NCBI RefSeq assembly: GCF_014055025.1
Contig: NZ_CP059571.1
Coordinates: 868,001 to 932,000, forward strand
Direction: 5' to 3'
Length of the DNA stretch: 64,000 nt
From: Neisseria bacilliformis
GTDB lineage: Bacteria > Pseudomonadota > Gammaproteobacteria > Burkholderiales > Neisseriaceae
Shown: positions 44,672 to 53,712 of the stretch, in pieces
How positions within the stretch are numbered: the stretch's first letter is position 1
Layout: each line of letters opens with the position of its first letter
Made by a program: the position numbers and the translations under genes
The notes under the pieces: model-generated
Databases searched by the model: none
What the model saw: the letters and a program-made list of their open reading frames with translations, nothing else
What the model was told of the DNA's origin: nothing

Positions 44672-44740
44672 AAATCCTCCTTTTGTTTGACGGATGAAGC
44701 ACATAAACAGAATTTGGATATTAACACAGGGATACGTTCG

Positions 44741-44784
44741 AGGCCGTCTGAAAACGCGCCCGAGCCGTTTTTTCAGACGGCCTC
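44741..44784. terminator. Inverted DUS hairpin
   Basis: CGAGGCCGTCTGAAAA with its inverse, between divergent genes; the waaF start follows 48 bases later. Confidence 0.75.
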
Positions 44785-44831
44785 TGCCATCCATATTAAA
44801 ATAAGCCGCAAACACAAACCCGTCAATCAGA

Positions 44832-45857
44832 ATGTCCAAAAAAATCCTCATCATTTCCCCAAGCTGGATCGGCGACTGCGTCATGACCCAGCCGCTCTAC
44901 CGCCGCCTGCACGAACTCAACCCCGGCTGCACCATCGACGTGTTCGCGCCCAAATGGTCGATGGCCGTGTTCGCCCGTATGCCCGAAATTAGCGAAATCA
45001 TCGAAAACCCCTTCGGCCACGGTGCACTCGAATTGAAAAAACGCTGGCGCGTCGGGCACGAACTGGGCAGACGCGGCTACGACCAAGTGATCGTGCTGCC
45101 CGGCTCGCTCAAATCCGCCGTCATCGCGCTGGCAACAGGCATCCGCCAGCGCACCGGCTATGTGGGCGAATCGCGCTATTTTCTGCTCAACGACATCCGC
45201 AAACTCGACAAAACCGCCTTGCCGCTGATGGTGGACCGCTACACCGCCCTCGCCCACCCCGCGCAGGCCGATTTTGACGGCCATTCCGACCACCCGCGCT
45301 TCACCATCGACCCTGCATCCCGCCAAGCCGCCCTCGCCGCCCACGGCCTCGACACCGCCCGCCCGATTGTCGCCTTCTGCCCCGGCGCGGAATACGGCCC
45401 CGCCAAACGCTGGCCGGCACGCCATTTCGCCGAACTCGGCCGCCGCTACCTCGCCGACGGTTGGCAGGTGTGGCTTTTCGGTTCGCAAAAAGATTTTGAG
45501 ATTGCCGACGAAATCAACCGCCTTTCAGACGGCCTCTGCACCAACCTCTGCGGCAAAACCAGCCTCTCCGAAGCCATCGACCTGCTCTCCTGCGCCGACA
45601 CCGTGTTCTGCAACGACAGCGGCCTGATGCACCTCGCCGCCGCGCTCGACTGCAAACTCGCCGCCGCCTACGGCTCGTCCAGCCCCGACCACACCCCGCC
45701 TCTGAGCGACAAAGCCGCCGTTGTCAGCCTCCATCTCGAATGCTCGCCCTGCTTCAAACGCGTCTGCCCGCTCGGCCACACCGACTGCCTGAACAAACTC
45801 ACGCCCGATATGATGCAAAACGCGGCGCAAGAGCTGCGCCGCAAGGAAAAAACATGA
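44832..45857 (+). CDS. waaF: ADP-heptose:LPS heptosyltransferase II (WaaF)
   Basis: A 341-residue GT9 enzyme adding the second heptose to the lipooligosaccharide inner core at the cytoplasmic face. Signatures: ILIISPSWIGDCVMTQPLYR (5-24), CPGAEYGPAKRWPARHFAEL (about 180-199) and DTVFCNDSGLMHLAAALDCK (about 257-276). Complete and of normal length. A DUS inside encodes LSDGL. The ribosome site is weak. Confidence 0.94.
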   Translation: MSKKILIISPSWIGDCVMTQPLYRRLHELNPGCTIDVFAPKWSMAVFARMPEISEIIENPFGHGALELKKRWRVGHELGRRGYDQVIVLPGSLKSAVIALATGIRQRTGYVGESRYFLLNDIRKLDKTALPLMVDRYTALAHPAQADFDGHSDHPRFTIDPASRQAALAAHGLDTARPIVAFCPGAEYGPAKRWPARHFAELGRRYLADGWQVWLFGSQKDFEIADEINRLSDGLCTNLCGKTSLSEAIDLLSCADTVFCNDSGLMHLAAALDCKLAAAYGSSSPDHTPPLSDKAAVVSLHLECSPCFKRVCPLGHTDCLNKLTPDMMQNAAQELRRKEKT

Positions 45858-45898
45858 ACCTGTGCAGCAGCTATCCGCTTATCCTGCGGCCAAAAAAG

Positions 45899-45926
45899 AA
45901 AACCGCCTTGGCGACAAGGCGGTTTT
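45899..45926. terminator. Bidirectional hairpin terminator between waaF and the small membrane peptide
   Basis: AAAACCGCCTTG, four-base loop, CAAGGCGGTTTT. Confidence 0.88.
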
Positions 45927-45946
45927 GCTATGGCTTCCGGCGCGGT

Positions 45947-46078
45947 TTAACGCTGTGCCGACTGCACGGATTGCGGTTGCAGCAGGCTTTCGTTCATTGC
46001 GGAAGTATCGACATGGTGTTTGACATAGTACATGCCGCCGAACACGGCTGCTGCGATCAGGAGTGTGCCGATTTTCAT
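45947..46078 (-). CDS. 43-residue membrane-anchored peptide
   Basis: Too short for most gene callers. It reads MKIGTLLIAAAVFGGMYYVK and then a polar tail of 23 residues ending SVQSAQR. The first 19 residues form one transmembrane helix or signal anchor. GAGAGGACAC stands at good spacing before the ATG, and a shared intrinsic terminator follows the stop by 20 bases, so this is a complete transcription unit. Function unknown. Confidence 0.75.
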   Translation of the reverse strand: MKIGTLLIAAAVFGGMYYVKHHVDTSAMNESLLQPQSVQSAQR

Positions 46079-46496
46079 AGTTGTGTCCTCTCAAAAAACA
46101 AAAACAAAATGTGGGGCGGGAAGGCTTCGGATAATAAACGGGCGGCGTTTCTTTACCTAATTTGCAAGACAAGCGGCATATTTTTTACACAGGCGGAAGA
46201 CGGGCGGGCAGGAGAAAGGCCGTCTGAAAATGCGGTTTCGGCGCAGCCAAAAACGCTTTTTCAGACGGCCTCAAACCCAATAAACAAACTGTTCCCGCAA
46301 ACAATCATGCCGACAGGTAGAGTGTGTCGCCCCAAGGCAACGCATGCGGTCTCTGCCGCCCAACGAATCTTTATCTTCCCGAAATCCGAAACCGCGTGCG
46401 TGGCTGCGCCACACACCCTACAAAACGTCAGAGGCCGTCTGAAAACTGTAAAACCGGTTTTTCAGACGGCCTCTAATATATGGAAAGCCTGCCGGT
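46079..46496. repeat. Gap with two DUS hairpins and a REP-like pair
   Basis: DUS pair at 46216-46272; REP-like pair at 46316-46422; DUS pair at 46430-46473. I see no gene. Confidence 0.75.
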
Positions 46497-47318
46497 TCAA
46501 AGCTGTATCCGCAGCATACGCATGTCCATGTTTTCGCGCCCCCATTTGGTTTTATAAAGCAGGCGCAGGAAAAGCGGGTAGCGCGGGCCGCAGATGCTGC
46601 TGAGGTGGATTTCTTCGATCAGGCGGCTGCCGGGGGCGAGTTTGAGCACGTCGTTTGCGTTGGCGATGCCCCAGCGGAACTCGGGCGGTTTTTCGCCCAT
46701 CTGTTTGAGCGCGTCATGGTATTGCGCTTTGCCGACCATTCTTTTGAACAGCGCGTCCATTACCACCTGCGTGCCGGGCAGTTTGCGCTGCACCATCTGG
46801 AAAAACGCCTGCACCTGCGCTTCTTCAAAATACATCAGCACGCCTTCGATCACCAGCAGCACGGGTTTGCCGTGGGCGGCGACGGTGTCCGTCCAGCCCT
46901 CGTCAAACATCGACGCGCCCAGATACACATTGCCCGACTCGGGCAGCAGCATCCGCCGCACTTCGATCACTTCGGGCAGATCCAAGTCGTACCAAGCCGT
47001 TACCTGCGGCCTGCCCATGCGCTCGTAACGCGCGTCCAAACCCGCGCCAAGCTGCACCACCACCGCGTCGGGATGCTCCGCAATAAAACGCTGCGCCATA
47101 TCGTCGAGCAGCTTCGCCCGCCCGCAGCAGCCGGCCTGCGAGGCTTTGGCTTTGGCAAACGGGGCGAAGTCGTAGTCGATCATTTCCAGCATCCGCGCGG
47201 CTTCCTTGTCGCGCAAAAGCGCGTCGGGGCGGCTGTATTCCACGGCTTTCGCCCACAGGGGAATAAGCATGGTGCTGGACAATACGGTTACGTCTTTCGG
47301 GGAAATTTTCTCGCTCAT
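46497..47318 (-). CDS. SAM-dependent methyltransferase, leucine carboxyl methyltransferase type
   Basis: A 273-residue protein of the LCMT/PPM1 group. The SAM-binding segment is VVVQLGAGLDARYERMG (about 85-101), followed by WYDLDLPEVIEVRRMLLPE and the LLVIEGVLMYFEEAQVQAFF motif. In bacteria such enzymes act on small molecules; the substrate is unknown. GGAG lies nine bases before the chosen ATG; an in-frame ATG 15 bases upstream is possible. Confidence 0.85.
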   Translation of the reverse strand: MSEKISPKDVTVLSSTMLIPLWAKAVEYSRPDALLRDKEAARMLEMIDYDFAPFAKAKASQAGCCGRAKLLDDMAQRFIAEHPDAVVVQLGAGLDARYERMGRPQVTAWYDLDLPEVIEVRRMLLPESGNVYLGASMFDEGWTDTVAAHGKPVLLVIEGVLMYFEEAQVQAFFQMVQRKLPGTQVVMDALFKRMVGKAQYHDALKQMGEKPPEFRWGIANANDVLKLAPGSRLIEEIHLSSICGPRYPLFLRLLYKTKWGRENMDMRMLRIQL

Positions 47319-47529
47319 GTTTTCGGTCTCCATAATCGGGCAAACGGGAACGGTTTGCATTTTTTCACTATACGCCGCGCCGCCGCGCCTGCCAAGCGTG
47401 TCCGGCCGTCTGAAAAAGCGGGCGGTTGCCAAACGGTGCGGCGGGTGGTTCAATCGCGCTGCCCGCGCCTCCCGCTTGGAGGCCGTCTGAAAAGCCGTTT
47501 TCCCAATCACGCCGCCGAAAGGAAACCCC

Positions 47530-48129
47530 ATGACCGCCAGCGAACAGCCCCTAGTCGAAACCCGCCCCTTCCCGCCCTTTCTGCCGCCGCAGGCCACGGT
47601 GATGCTGATGGGCACTTTCCCGCCCGCCAAGGAAAAGCGGGCGATGGAATTTCACTATCCCAATTTCCAAAACGACATGTGGCGCGTGTTCGGCCTCGTG
47701 TTTTTCAACGATGCGGCGCACTTTCAGAGGCCGTCTGAAAAAGCGTTTGACGCCGACAAAATCAAAGCGTTTTTAAACGAACGCGGCATCGCCTCCTGCC
47801 CCACCGTGTACAAAGCCATACGCGGCCACGGCAACGCTTCGGACGCGTTTTTAGAGGTGGTCGAACCCGTTGATTTGAAATCTGTTTTGCAGCAAATTCC
47901 CCAATGCCGCCATATCGGCACCACCGGCGGCAAGGCAACGGAAATCCTGCTGGGCGTGCAGGGCGGCGGCATGAAACTGCCCAAAACCGGCGACACCGTG
48001 CCCTTTCCCTACGCCGACCGCGAACTCGCGCTCACCCGCCTGCCCTCCACCTCCCGCGCCTATCCGCTGAGCCTCGCCAACAAAGCCGCCGCCTACCGCG
48101 CCTTTTTCCACGCCGCCGGCCTGGTTTGA
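47530..48129 (+). CDS. Uracil-DNA glycosylase family protein
   Basis: A 199-residue protein with the UDG-like core: VMLMGTFPPAKEKRAMEFHY (about 24-43; the GTFPP loop), then NDMWRVFGLVFF and the late TSRAYPLSLANKAAAYRAFF. It is related in pattern to mismatch-type uracil-DNA glycosylases that excise uracil from DNA; activity is not proven for this subgroup. A DUS inside encodes RPSEKAF near residue 67. The ribosome site GAAAGGAAACCCC precedes the ATG. Confidence 0.78.
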   Translation: MTASEQPLVETRPFPPFLPPQATVMLMGTFPPAKEKRAMEFHYPNFQNDMWRVFGLVFFNDAAHFQRPSEKAFDADKIKAFLNERGIASCPTVYKAIRGHGNASDAFLEVVEPVDLKSVLQQIPQCRHIGTTGGKATEILLGVQGGGMKLPKTGDTVPFPYADRELALTRLPSTSRAYPLSLANKAAAYRAFFHAAGLV

Positions 48130-48538
48130 GAAACAGGGCAGGGCGGCGCATAATGCCGTTTTGCCGCAAAGAGGCCGTCTGAAAACATCCAACGGCGCGT
48201 AGGGTGTGTGGCGCAAGCCACGCACGCGGGAGGACAAGGATTCGTTGTGCGGCATGGAACGCGTGCGTGGCTGCGCCACACACCCTACCTGTAAGCCGTA
48301 GGTCGGATACTTGTATCCGACGTTTCCCCGCCGAGAGAACCACACCGCAGACCGCCCGTGCATTTGTCGTCGGATACAAGTATCCGACCTACGGCGGACA
48401 AAACCGTTTTTGCAGACGGCCAAAACCATGAAACAGCGTGGCACGCGCCCTCTGCCAAAGCATACAAAAAGGCCGTCTGAAAACGCTTTTCAGACGGCCA
48501 AACCCGCCCAAACCAAAAGTCAGACAAAGGAACAAACC
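48130..48538. repeat. REP-like pairs and DUS upstream of argD
   Basis: DUS near 48172; TAGGGTGTGTGGCGC pair at 48198-48292; GTAGGTCGGATACTTGTATC pair at 48299-48397; inverted DUS at 48471-48499 in the argD leader. I see no gene. Confidence 0.75.
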
Positions 48539-49726
48539 ATGCAAAACTACCTCACGCCCAACTTCTCCTTCGCCCCCGTCGTCCCCGACCGCGCCCTCGG
48601 CAGCCGCGTGTGGGACACCGAAGGGCGCGAATACATCGACCTTGCCGGCGGCATCGCTGTCAACGCCCTCGGCCACTGCCACCCCGCCCTCATCGCCGCC
48701 CTCAACGAACAGGCGCACAAACTCTGGCACATCTCCAACATCTACACCACCGAACCCGCGCAAAACCTCGCCCGCCGCCTCGTCGAACACACCTTCGCCG
48801 ACAAAGTCTTCTTCTGCAACTCCGGCGCCGAAGCCAACGAGGCCGCCCTCAAACTCGCCCGCAAGCACGCCCGCGACCGCTTCGGCGAAGGCAAACACCA
48901 AATCGTCGCCTGCACCAACGCCTTCCACGGCCGCACCCTGTTCACCGTATCCGTCGGCGGCCAGCCCAAATACAGCCGCGACTTCGCCCCCCTGCCCGCA
49001 GGCATCGCCCACGTCCCCTTCAACGACCCCGCCGCCCTCGCCGAAGCCGTGTCCGGGCACACCTGCGCCGTTATCATCGAACCCGTGCAGGGCGAAAGCG
49101 GCGTTTTGCCCGCCACACCCGAATTCCTGCGCGCCGCCCGCGAATTGTGCGACCGTTTTGACGCGGCCTTAATCTTCGACGAAGTGCAAACCGGCATGGG
49201 GCGCACCGGCGAACTCTTCGCCTACCAGCACACCGGCATCGCTCCCGACATCCTCACCAGCGCGAAAGCCCTCGGCAGCGGCTTCCCCCTCGCCGCCATG
49301 CTCACCACCGACCGCCTCGCCCCCGCCTTCGCCCCCGGCAGCCACGGCACCACCTTCGGCGGCAACCCCCTGGCCTGCGCCGTCGGCTGCGCCGCCTTCG
49401 ACCTCATCAACCGCGAAGACACCCGCGCCAACACCCGCCGCCAGGGCGCGGCACTCACCGCCGCCCTCGAAAAACTCGGCCGCGACACCGGCATCTTCCA
49501 AAGCGTGCGCGGACAAGGGCTGCTCATCGGCTGCGTCCTCGCCGAACCCTACGCGGGCAAAGCCGCCTCCTTCACCGCCGCCGCTCTCAAACACGGCGTC
49601 ATGGTGCTCGTGGCCGGCGCAAACGTCATCCGCCTCGCCCCCAGCCTGCTCCTCACCGACGACGACCTCTCCGCCGCCCTCCCGCGCCTCGAAGCAGCGG
49701 CGCGGGAATGGCTGCGAACACAATAA
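48539..49726 (+). CDS. argD: Acetylornithine aminotransferase (ArgD)
   Basis: A 395-residue class III PLP aminotransferase of arginine synthesis; it may also serve lysine synthesis. Motifs: [20 protein letters not shown] (phosphate binding), [26 protein letters not shown] (Asp to the pyridine N), Schiff-base K243 in [11 protein letters not shown], and [20 protein letters not shown] precedes the ATG. Length is normal. Confidence 0.93.
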   Translation: MQNYLTPNFSFAPVVPDRALGSRVWDTEGREYIDLAGGIAVNALGHCHPALIAALNEQAHKLWHISNIYTTEPAQNLARRLVEHTFADKVFFCNSGAEANEAALKLARKHARDRFGEGKHQIVACTNAFHGRTLFTVSVGGQPKYSRDFAPLPAGIAHVPFNDPAALAEAVSGHTCAVIIEPVQGESGVLPATPEFLRAARELCDRFDAALIFDEVQTGMGRTGELFAYQHTGIAPDILTSAKALGSGFPLAAMLTTDRLAPAFAPGSHGTTFGGNPLACAVGCAAFDLINREDTRANTRRQGAALTAALEKLGRDTGIFQSVRGQGLLIGCVLAEPYAGKAASFTAAALKHGVMVLVAGANVIRLAPSLLLTDDDLSAALPRLEAAAREWLRTQ

Positions 49727-49775
49727 AGGCCGTCGGCAAACCGTTTTCCGAAAACAATCATGCCGACAAGGGTTT

Positions 49776-49808
49776 AAGGCCGTCTGAAAAGTGTTTTTCA
49801 GACGGCCT
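49776..49808. terminator. Inverted DUS hairpin between argD and rfbD
   Basis: AAGGCCGTCTGAAAA, three-base loop, then the inverse. Serves both convergent genes. Confidence 0.85.
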
Positions 49809-49874
49809 CTCATTGTTCTGCCCGACATCCGCCGCCTACCCAAACCGTGTGCCGCCGGGTTGGCAAACGCCGTT

Positions 49875-50744
49875 TTACAGATACGGGCGCAGGTCGGCGA
49901 GGGCGGCCTGCCAGTCGCTCGGGGCGATGCCGAAGGTGTCGCGGATTTTGGTGCAGTCGAGGCGGGAGTTGGCGGGGCGGCGGGCGGGGGTGGGGTAGTC
50001 TTCGGTGGCGAGGGCTTTGAGTTGCGGGGCGGCGGGCAGGAGGTTTTGCGCGGCGGCGGCTTGGAAGATTGTTTTGGCGAAGCCGTACCAGCTCAGGTAG
50101 GGGTTGCCGGAAAAGTGGTAGATGCCCCAATCGGTGAAGCGGTGGAATTGGGTGCGTTCGGCGATGGTGATGAGGGCGGCGGCGATGTCGGCGGCGGCGG
50201 TGGGTGCGCCGTATTGGTCGGCCACAATTCCGAGGCTGTCGCGCTCGCGGGCGAGGCGGAGCATGGTTTTGACGAAGTTGCGGCCGTGTGCGCCGAACAC
50301 CCAGGCGGTGCGCAGGATGATGTGGCGGGGGCAGGCTGCGGCGGCTTGTTCGCCTGCGAGTTTGCTTTGGCCGTAGATGCTTTGGGGGGTGGCGGGGTCG
50401 GTTTCGCGGTAGGGGCGGTTGAGTGTGCCGTCGAACACGTAGTCGGTGGAGAGGTGCAGCAGGGCGGCGTTGTGCTCGGCGGCGGCTCGGGCGAGGTGGC
50501 GCACGGCGTCGCGGTTGACGGCGTAGGCGGTTGCGGCGTCGCTTTCGGCTTTGTCCACGGCGGTATAGGCGGCGGCGTTGATGATGACGTGGGGGCGGAA
50601 GGCGGCGGCGGTGCGCTCGACGGCGGCGGGGTCGGTGATGTCGAGGGTGTCGCGGCCGGCGGCGAGGATGGTGGCGCGGTCTTGCAGTCGGGCGACGAGT
50701 TCGCGGCCGACTTGGCCGTTTGCGCCGGTGATGAGGATGTTCAT
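49875..50744 (-). CDS. rfbD: dTDP-4-dehydrorhamnose reductase
   Basis: A 289-residue short-chain dehydrogenase making dTDP-L-rhamnose, the last step of that route. NADPH site TGANGQVGREL (6-16), STDYVFDG (about 98-105), catalytic YGQSK (about 124-128) and RTAWVFGAHGRNFVKTML. AAGGA precedes the ATG. It is the last gene of the minus-strand sugar-nucleotide series. Confidence 0.93.
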   Translation of the reverse strand: MNILITGANGQVGRELVARLQDRATILAAGRDTLDITDPAAVERTAAAFRPHVIINAAAYTAVDKAESDAATAYAVNRDAVRHLARAAAEHNAALLHLSTDYVFDGTLNRPYRETDPATPQSIYGQSKLAGEQAAAACPRHIILRTAWVFGAHGRNFVKTMLRLARERDSLGIVADQYGAPTAAADIAAALITIAERTQFHRFTDWGIYHFSGNPYLSWYGFAKTIFQAAAAQNLLPAAPQLKALATEDYPTPARRPANSRLDCTKIRDTFGIAPSDWQAALADLRPYL

Positions 50745-50796
50745 GGGGTCCTTTTTTTGGGGGCGGGAGCTGGCTGGAAATTGCGGGGGTTGGCGG

Positions 50797-50825
50797 GTGT
50801 CGGATACAAGTATCCGACCTGCGGG
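50797..50825. repeat. REP-like palindrome (GTCGGATAC type)
   Basis: GTCGGATACAAGTATCCGAC, single copy, right at the end of the frameshifted gene. Confidence 0.7.
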
Positions 50826-51364
50826 CTATCCGATGTGTTTGGGGCTGGTACCGAACAGCATGTTGTGTTTGTTTTTGATTTTACGTTTTTTGTGGCGTTT
50901 GAGCACGGTGCAGATGTCGATGGTGTATGGGCGGGGCAGGTAATAAAAGCTGTTGACGGGTTGGCCGGTGCGGATTTGCCCCAGTTCGGGGAGGTCGGGG
51001 GTGGCGGGGAAATAGAAGGCGATGTGGAAGAAAAAGCGGTTTTTTAGAAATTTGAAGTCGCTGTCGTACATGTGGGCGTAGGTTTGGAAGCTGTCGAATA
51101 GGGCGAGGGAGAGTTGGTCGGATTGGGAGTAAACGAGGCGGCTGCTGACGGATTGGTAAAGCGGTTCAAAGTGTTCGAGGCGTCGCGGCCGTTGAAGACG
51201 TGGTAGGGGGCGTCGTCGTAGCGGTGCTCTTGGTGGGGGAACGGTGGGCGGTAATCTTGGATGAGGATTTGGAAGTTTTCTTTGTGCGCGGCGATGTTGG
51301 AGAGCATGTTTTTCAACATGGTTTTCGGGTGTTTGCCGCATTGGATGTAGCATTCGTATTTCAT
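50826..51364 (-). pseudogene. Unknown glycan-region gene, frameshifted
   Basis: Frame 1 reads MKYECYIQCGKHPKTMLKNM on to YHVFNGRDASN; the other frame takes over at about 51175-51185 with EHFEPLYQSVSSRLVYSQSD and ends NMLFGTSPKHIG at 50826. Joined, they give about 180 residues of a soluble protein with many aromatics. A one-base change near 51180 explains the break. GC content is clearly lower than flanking rfb genes. No family is recognised; location suggests a glycan role, but nothing in the sequence proves it. Confidence 0.65.
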
Positions 51365-51805
51365 GCGGAGGGCTTTTTTGTTGTGGGTGGGCAGGGGGTT
51401 TGGTGGTATTTGGGTTTTTTCAGGTAGCCTTTGAGGCCGTCTGAAAAATATCGTTGCCGTCATTCCCGAGCAGGCGGGAATCTTGGCGGGGCTGCTGCGA
51501 TTTGGTTTCACCGCCGTTTATTTGGCGGCTAACAAGATTCCCGCCTGCGCGGGAATGACGGCGGTGGGGCGGGTTGTGTTTGAGGCCGTCTGAAAGTTGG
51601 ACTCGGCTCGGCCTCGTTTGTTTTTGGGTTTTAAACCGCGTGCGTGGCGGAGCCGCACACCCTACGTGCGGGCTGCGCTTACTGTGTGGAGTAGGTCGGG
51701 CATTTATGCCCGACCTACGGGCTGTGTTTTCAGGTGGTCTTTGAGGCCGTCTGAAAGGTTTGTCCGCTGCTTGGCGGTGGGCTTTCAGACGGCCTCGGCG
51801 GTGGT
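51365..51805. repeat. Gap with Eikenella-type DUS, NIME (3), REP-like palindromes and DUS pair
   Basis: AGGCTACCTGAA-type DUS at about 51419; dRS3 units at 51462-51481 and 51537-51556; TAGGGTGTG- and GTCGGGCAT-type palindromes at 51637-51720; inverted AG-DUS at 51743-51796 downstream of rfbA. No gene. Confidence 0.8.
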
Positions 51806-52684
51806 TTATTGCGGGTTGCCCAGCAGCCGCAGCAGGTATTGGCCGTATTCGTTTTTGGCCATGGGGCGGGCGAGTGTGGCGAGTTGTTCGGCGGTGAGCC
51901 AGCCTTGCCGCCAGGCGATTTCTTCGAGGCAGGCGACTTGGAGATTTTGCAGGCTTTGCACGGTTTGGACGTAGGCGGCGGCCTGGTGCAGGCTTTCGTG
52001 CGTGCCGGTGTCGAGCCAGGCGAAGCCGCGCCCGAGGAGTTGGACGTTGAGGCTGCCGTCTTGGAGGTAGCATTGGTTGACGGCGGTGATTTCGAGTTCG
52101 CCGCGCGCGGAGGGTTTGACTTGTTTGGCGAAGCCGATGACGCGGTTGTCGTAGAAGTAGAGGCCGGTTACGGCCCAGTTGGATTTGGGGTTTTGCGGTT
52201 TTTCTTCGATGGAGCGGGCTTTGCGGTCGGCGTCGAATTCGACGACGCCGAAGCGTTCGGGGTCGCGCACTTGGTAGGCGAAGACGGTGGCGCCGTGTCG
52301 GCGGGCGGCGGCCTGTTGCAGGGTTTGGGTGAAGGATTGGCCGTGGAAGATGTTGTCGCCGAGCACGAGGCAGACGTTATCGCCGCCGATAAATTCTTCG
52401 CCGATGATGAAGGCTTGGGCGAGGCCGTCGGGGCTGGGCTGGACGGCGTAGCTGATGCGGATGCCGAAGCGGCTGCCGTCGCCGAGCAGGCGGGTAAAGG
52501 CGGGGGCGTCTTCGGGAGTAGTGATGACGAGGGTGTCGCGGATGCCGGCGAGCATGAGCACGGACAGGGGGTAGTAGATCATGGGTTTGTCGTACACGGG
52601 CAGGAGTTGCTTGGATACGCCGCGCGTGATGGGGTGGAGGCGGGTGCCGGAGCCGCCGGCGAGGATGATGCCTTTGGTGGTCAT
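51806..52684 (-). CDS. rfbA: Glucose-1-phosphate thymidylyltransferase
   Basis: A 292-residue nucleotidyltransferase making dTDP-glucose, the first step to dTDP-rhamnose. Signature [20 protein letters not shown] (5-24), then [29 protein letters not shown] and [23 protein letters not shown] precedes the ATG. Complete. Separated from rfbD by the frameshifted gene and repeats. Confidence 0.95.
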   Translation of the reverse strand: MTTKGIILAGGSGTRLHPITRGVSKQLLPVYDKPMIYYPLSVLMLAGIRDTLVITTPEDAPAFTRLLGDGSRFGIRISYAVQPSPDGLAQAFIIGEEFIGGDNVCLVLGDNIFHGQSFTQTLQQAAARRHGATVFAYQVRDPERFGVVEFDADRKARSIEEKPQNPKSNWAVTGLYFYDNRVIGFAKQVKPSARGELEITAVNQCYLQDGSLNVQLLGRGFAWLDTGTHESLHQAAAYVQTVQSLQNLQVACLEEIAWRQGWLTAEQLATLARPMAKNEYGQYLLRLLGNPQ

Positions 52685-52714
52685 GGGGGTGCTCCTGTGG
52701 GTTGGGTGAGGGTT

Positions 52715-52868
52715 TCAACTTTGTTGAAGCTGTGTTTTCAGACGGCCTGTTTTGGTTTTTGGTTGTGAGTGTTTTCAGGTAGCCTTGAACCGCGTGCGTG
52801 GCTGCGCCATACACCCTACTGCTGCGGTTGTTTTAACTGCATTGAAGCTGCGCTTTCAGGTAGCCTTT
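52715..52868. repeat. DUS cluster of two dialects with REP-like palindrome
   Basis: ACTTTGTTGAAGCTGTG word ending in an AG-DUS at about 52740; Eikenella-type DUS at about 52774 and 52855; a TACACCCTAC palindrome at 52790-52820 between them. Confidence 0.7.
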
Positions 52869-52869
52869 G

Positions 52870-52901
52870 AGGCCGTCTGAAAATGGGGTTTCAGACGGCC
52901 T
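52870..52901. terminator. Inverted DUS hairpin after the lipoprotein gene
   Basis: AGGCCGTCTGAAA, short loop, inverse. Confidence 0.8.
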
Positions 52902-52909
52902 GTTTGGTT

Positions 52910-53287
52910 TTACATCAGGGATTTGCCGTTGTAGAGGCCGAAGAAGCTGCGGATGTCGAAATAGACGCTGCGGCGGCTGCCGTCGGGGGCTTGGATATCG
53001 ATGCGGTCGTAGATGCCGCCGCCTTCGTTGAGGAGGGCTTGGCCGACTTTGCGGTAGCCGGGCACGTTTTGGGCGATCCAGGCGTTTTCGGCGGCGATGC
53101 CGCGTGTGGTGTCGTTTTCGTTGATGACGACGGCGCGTTGGATGCTGCTGCCGTCGTTGGTTTGGGTTGGCGTGCGGGTTTGGCCGGCGGGGGCTGCGGG
53201 CGCGGGGTCGGTTTGCGGGGCGGCGCAGGCGGCGAGGGTGAGGGCGAGCAGGGCGGCGGCGAGGGTGTTGAGGGGTTTGTTTTTCAT
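52910..53287 (-). CDS. Lipoprotein of unknown function
   Basis: A 125-residue lipoprotein. Signal peptide MKNKPLNTLAAALLALTLAA with lipobox LAAC (Cys about 21), a Pro/Thr/Gln-rich linker to about 50, then a small alpha/beta domain (RAVVINENDTTRGIAAENAW; YDRIDIQAPDGSRRSVYFDI). AAGGAG precedes the ATG. It sits between rfbA and rfbB with no evident link to sugar synthesis. Confidence 0.75.
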   Translation of the reverse strand: MKNKPLNTLAAALLALTLAACAAPQTDPAPAAPAGQTRTPTQTNDGSSIQRAVVINENDTTRGIAAENAWIAQNVPGYRKVGQALLNEGGGIYDRIDIQAPDGSRRSVYFDIRSFFGLYNGKSLM

Positions 53288-53406
53288 TGGGAGACTCCTT
53301 GTTTGGGGGTTGGGGGGGGTGTTTCCCTTTTGTGGGGAAACGGGGGTAAGGGTGTTGGTTTGCGGGTGGCCGTCTGAAAGCGGGGTTTGGTTGTGGAACG
53401 GGGTTT
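53288..53406. other. Intergenic stretch
   Basis: G/T-rich on the plus strand with one GCCGTCTGAA near 53371; otherwise nothing seen. Confidence 0.5.
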
Positions 53407-53535
53407 TATAGTGGATACAGATAAAAAGTATTCGGTGTAGGCTGGGCTTTAACCCGGCAAAATATCGGATAAATAGTGAGTTAGCCGGGCTGAAGCCCAG
53501 CCTACGATGGGTATCTTTTGTTTTGTTCTACTATA
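53407..53535. repeat. REP-containing element with Correia-like ends (copy 2)
   Basis: Ends TATAGTGGATACA and the near-inverse TGTTCTACTATA recall Correia element termini. Inside are GGCTGGGCTTTAACCC and GGGCTGAAGCCCAGCC palindromes. The inverse resembles 28336-28424. Confidence 0.6.
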
Positions 53536-53712
53536 ACTTCGTTGAAGCTGTGCTTTCAGACGGCCTGTTTGGGTTTGTCTGCGTGTGTTTTCAGGTAGCC
53601 TGACCGCGTGCGTGGTGGAGCCGCACACTCTACATCTAGTCTTCCCCGCGCGCTTGCAGGGGAGGGAGGAAGTGGGGTTTCAGGTAGCCTTTGAGGCCGT
53701 CTGAAAACGGCT
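53536..53712. repeat. Mixed DUS and REP-like palindrome
   Basis: ACTTCGTTGAAGCTGTGC word ending in an AG-DUS near 53557; Eikenella-type DUS near 53589 and 53680; REP-like copy 53606-53635; AG-DUS at 53694. Confidence 0.7.
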
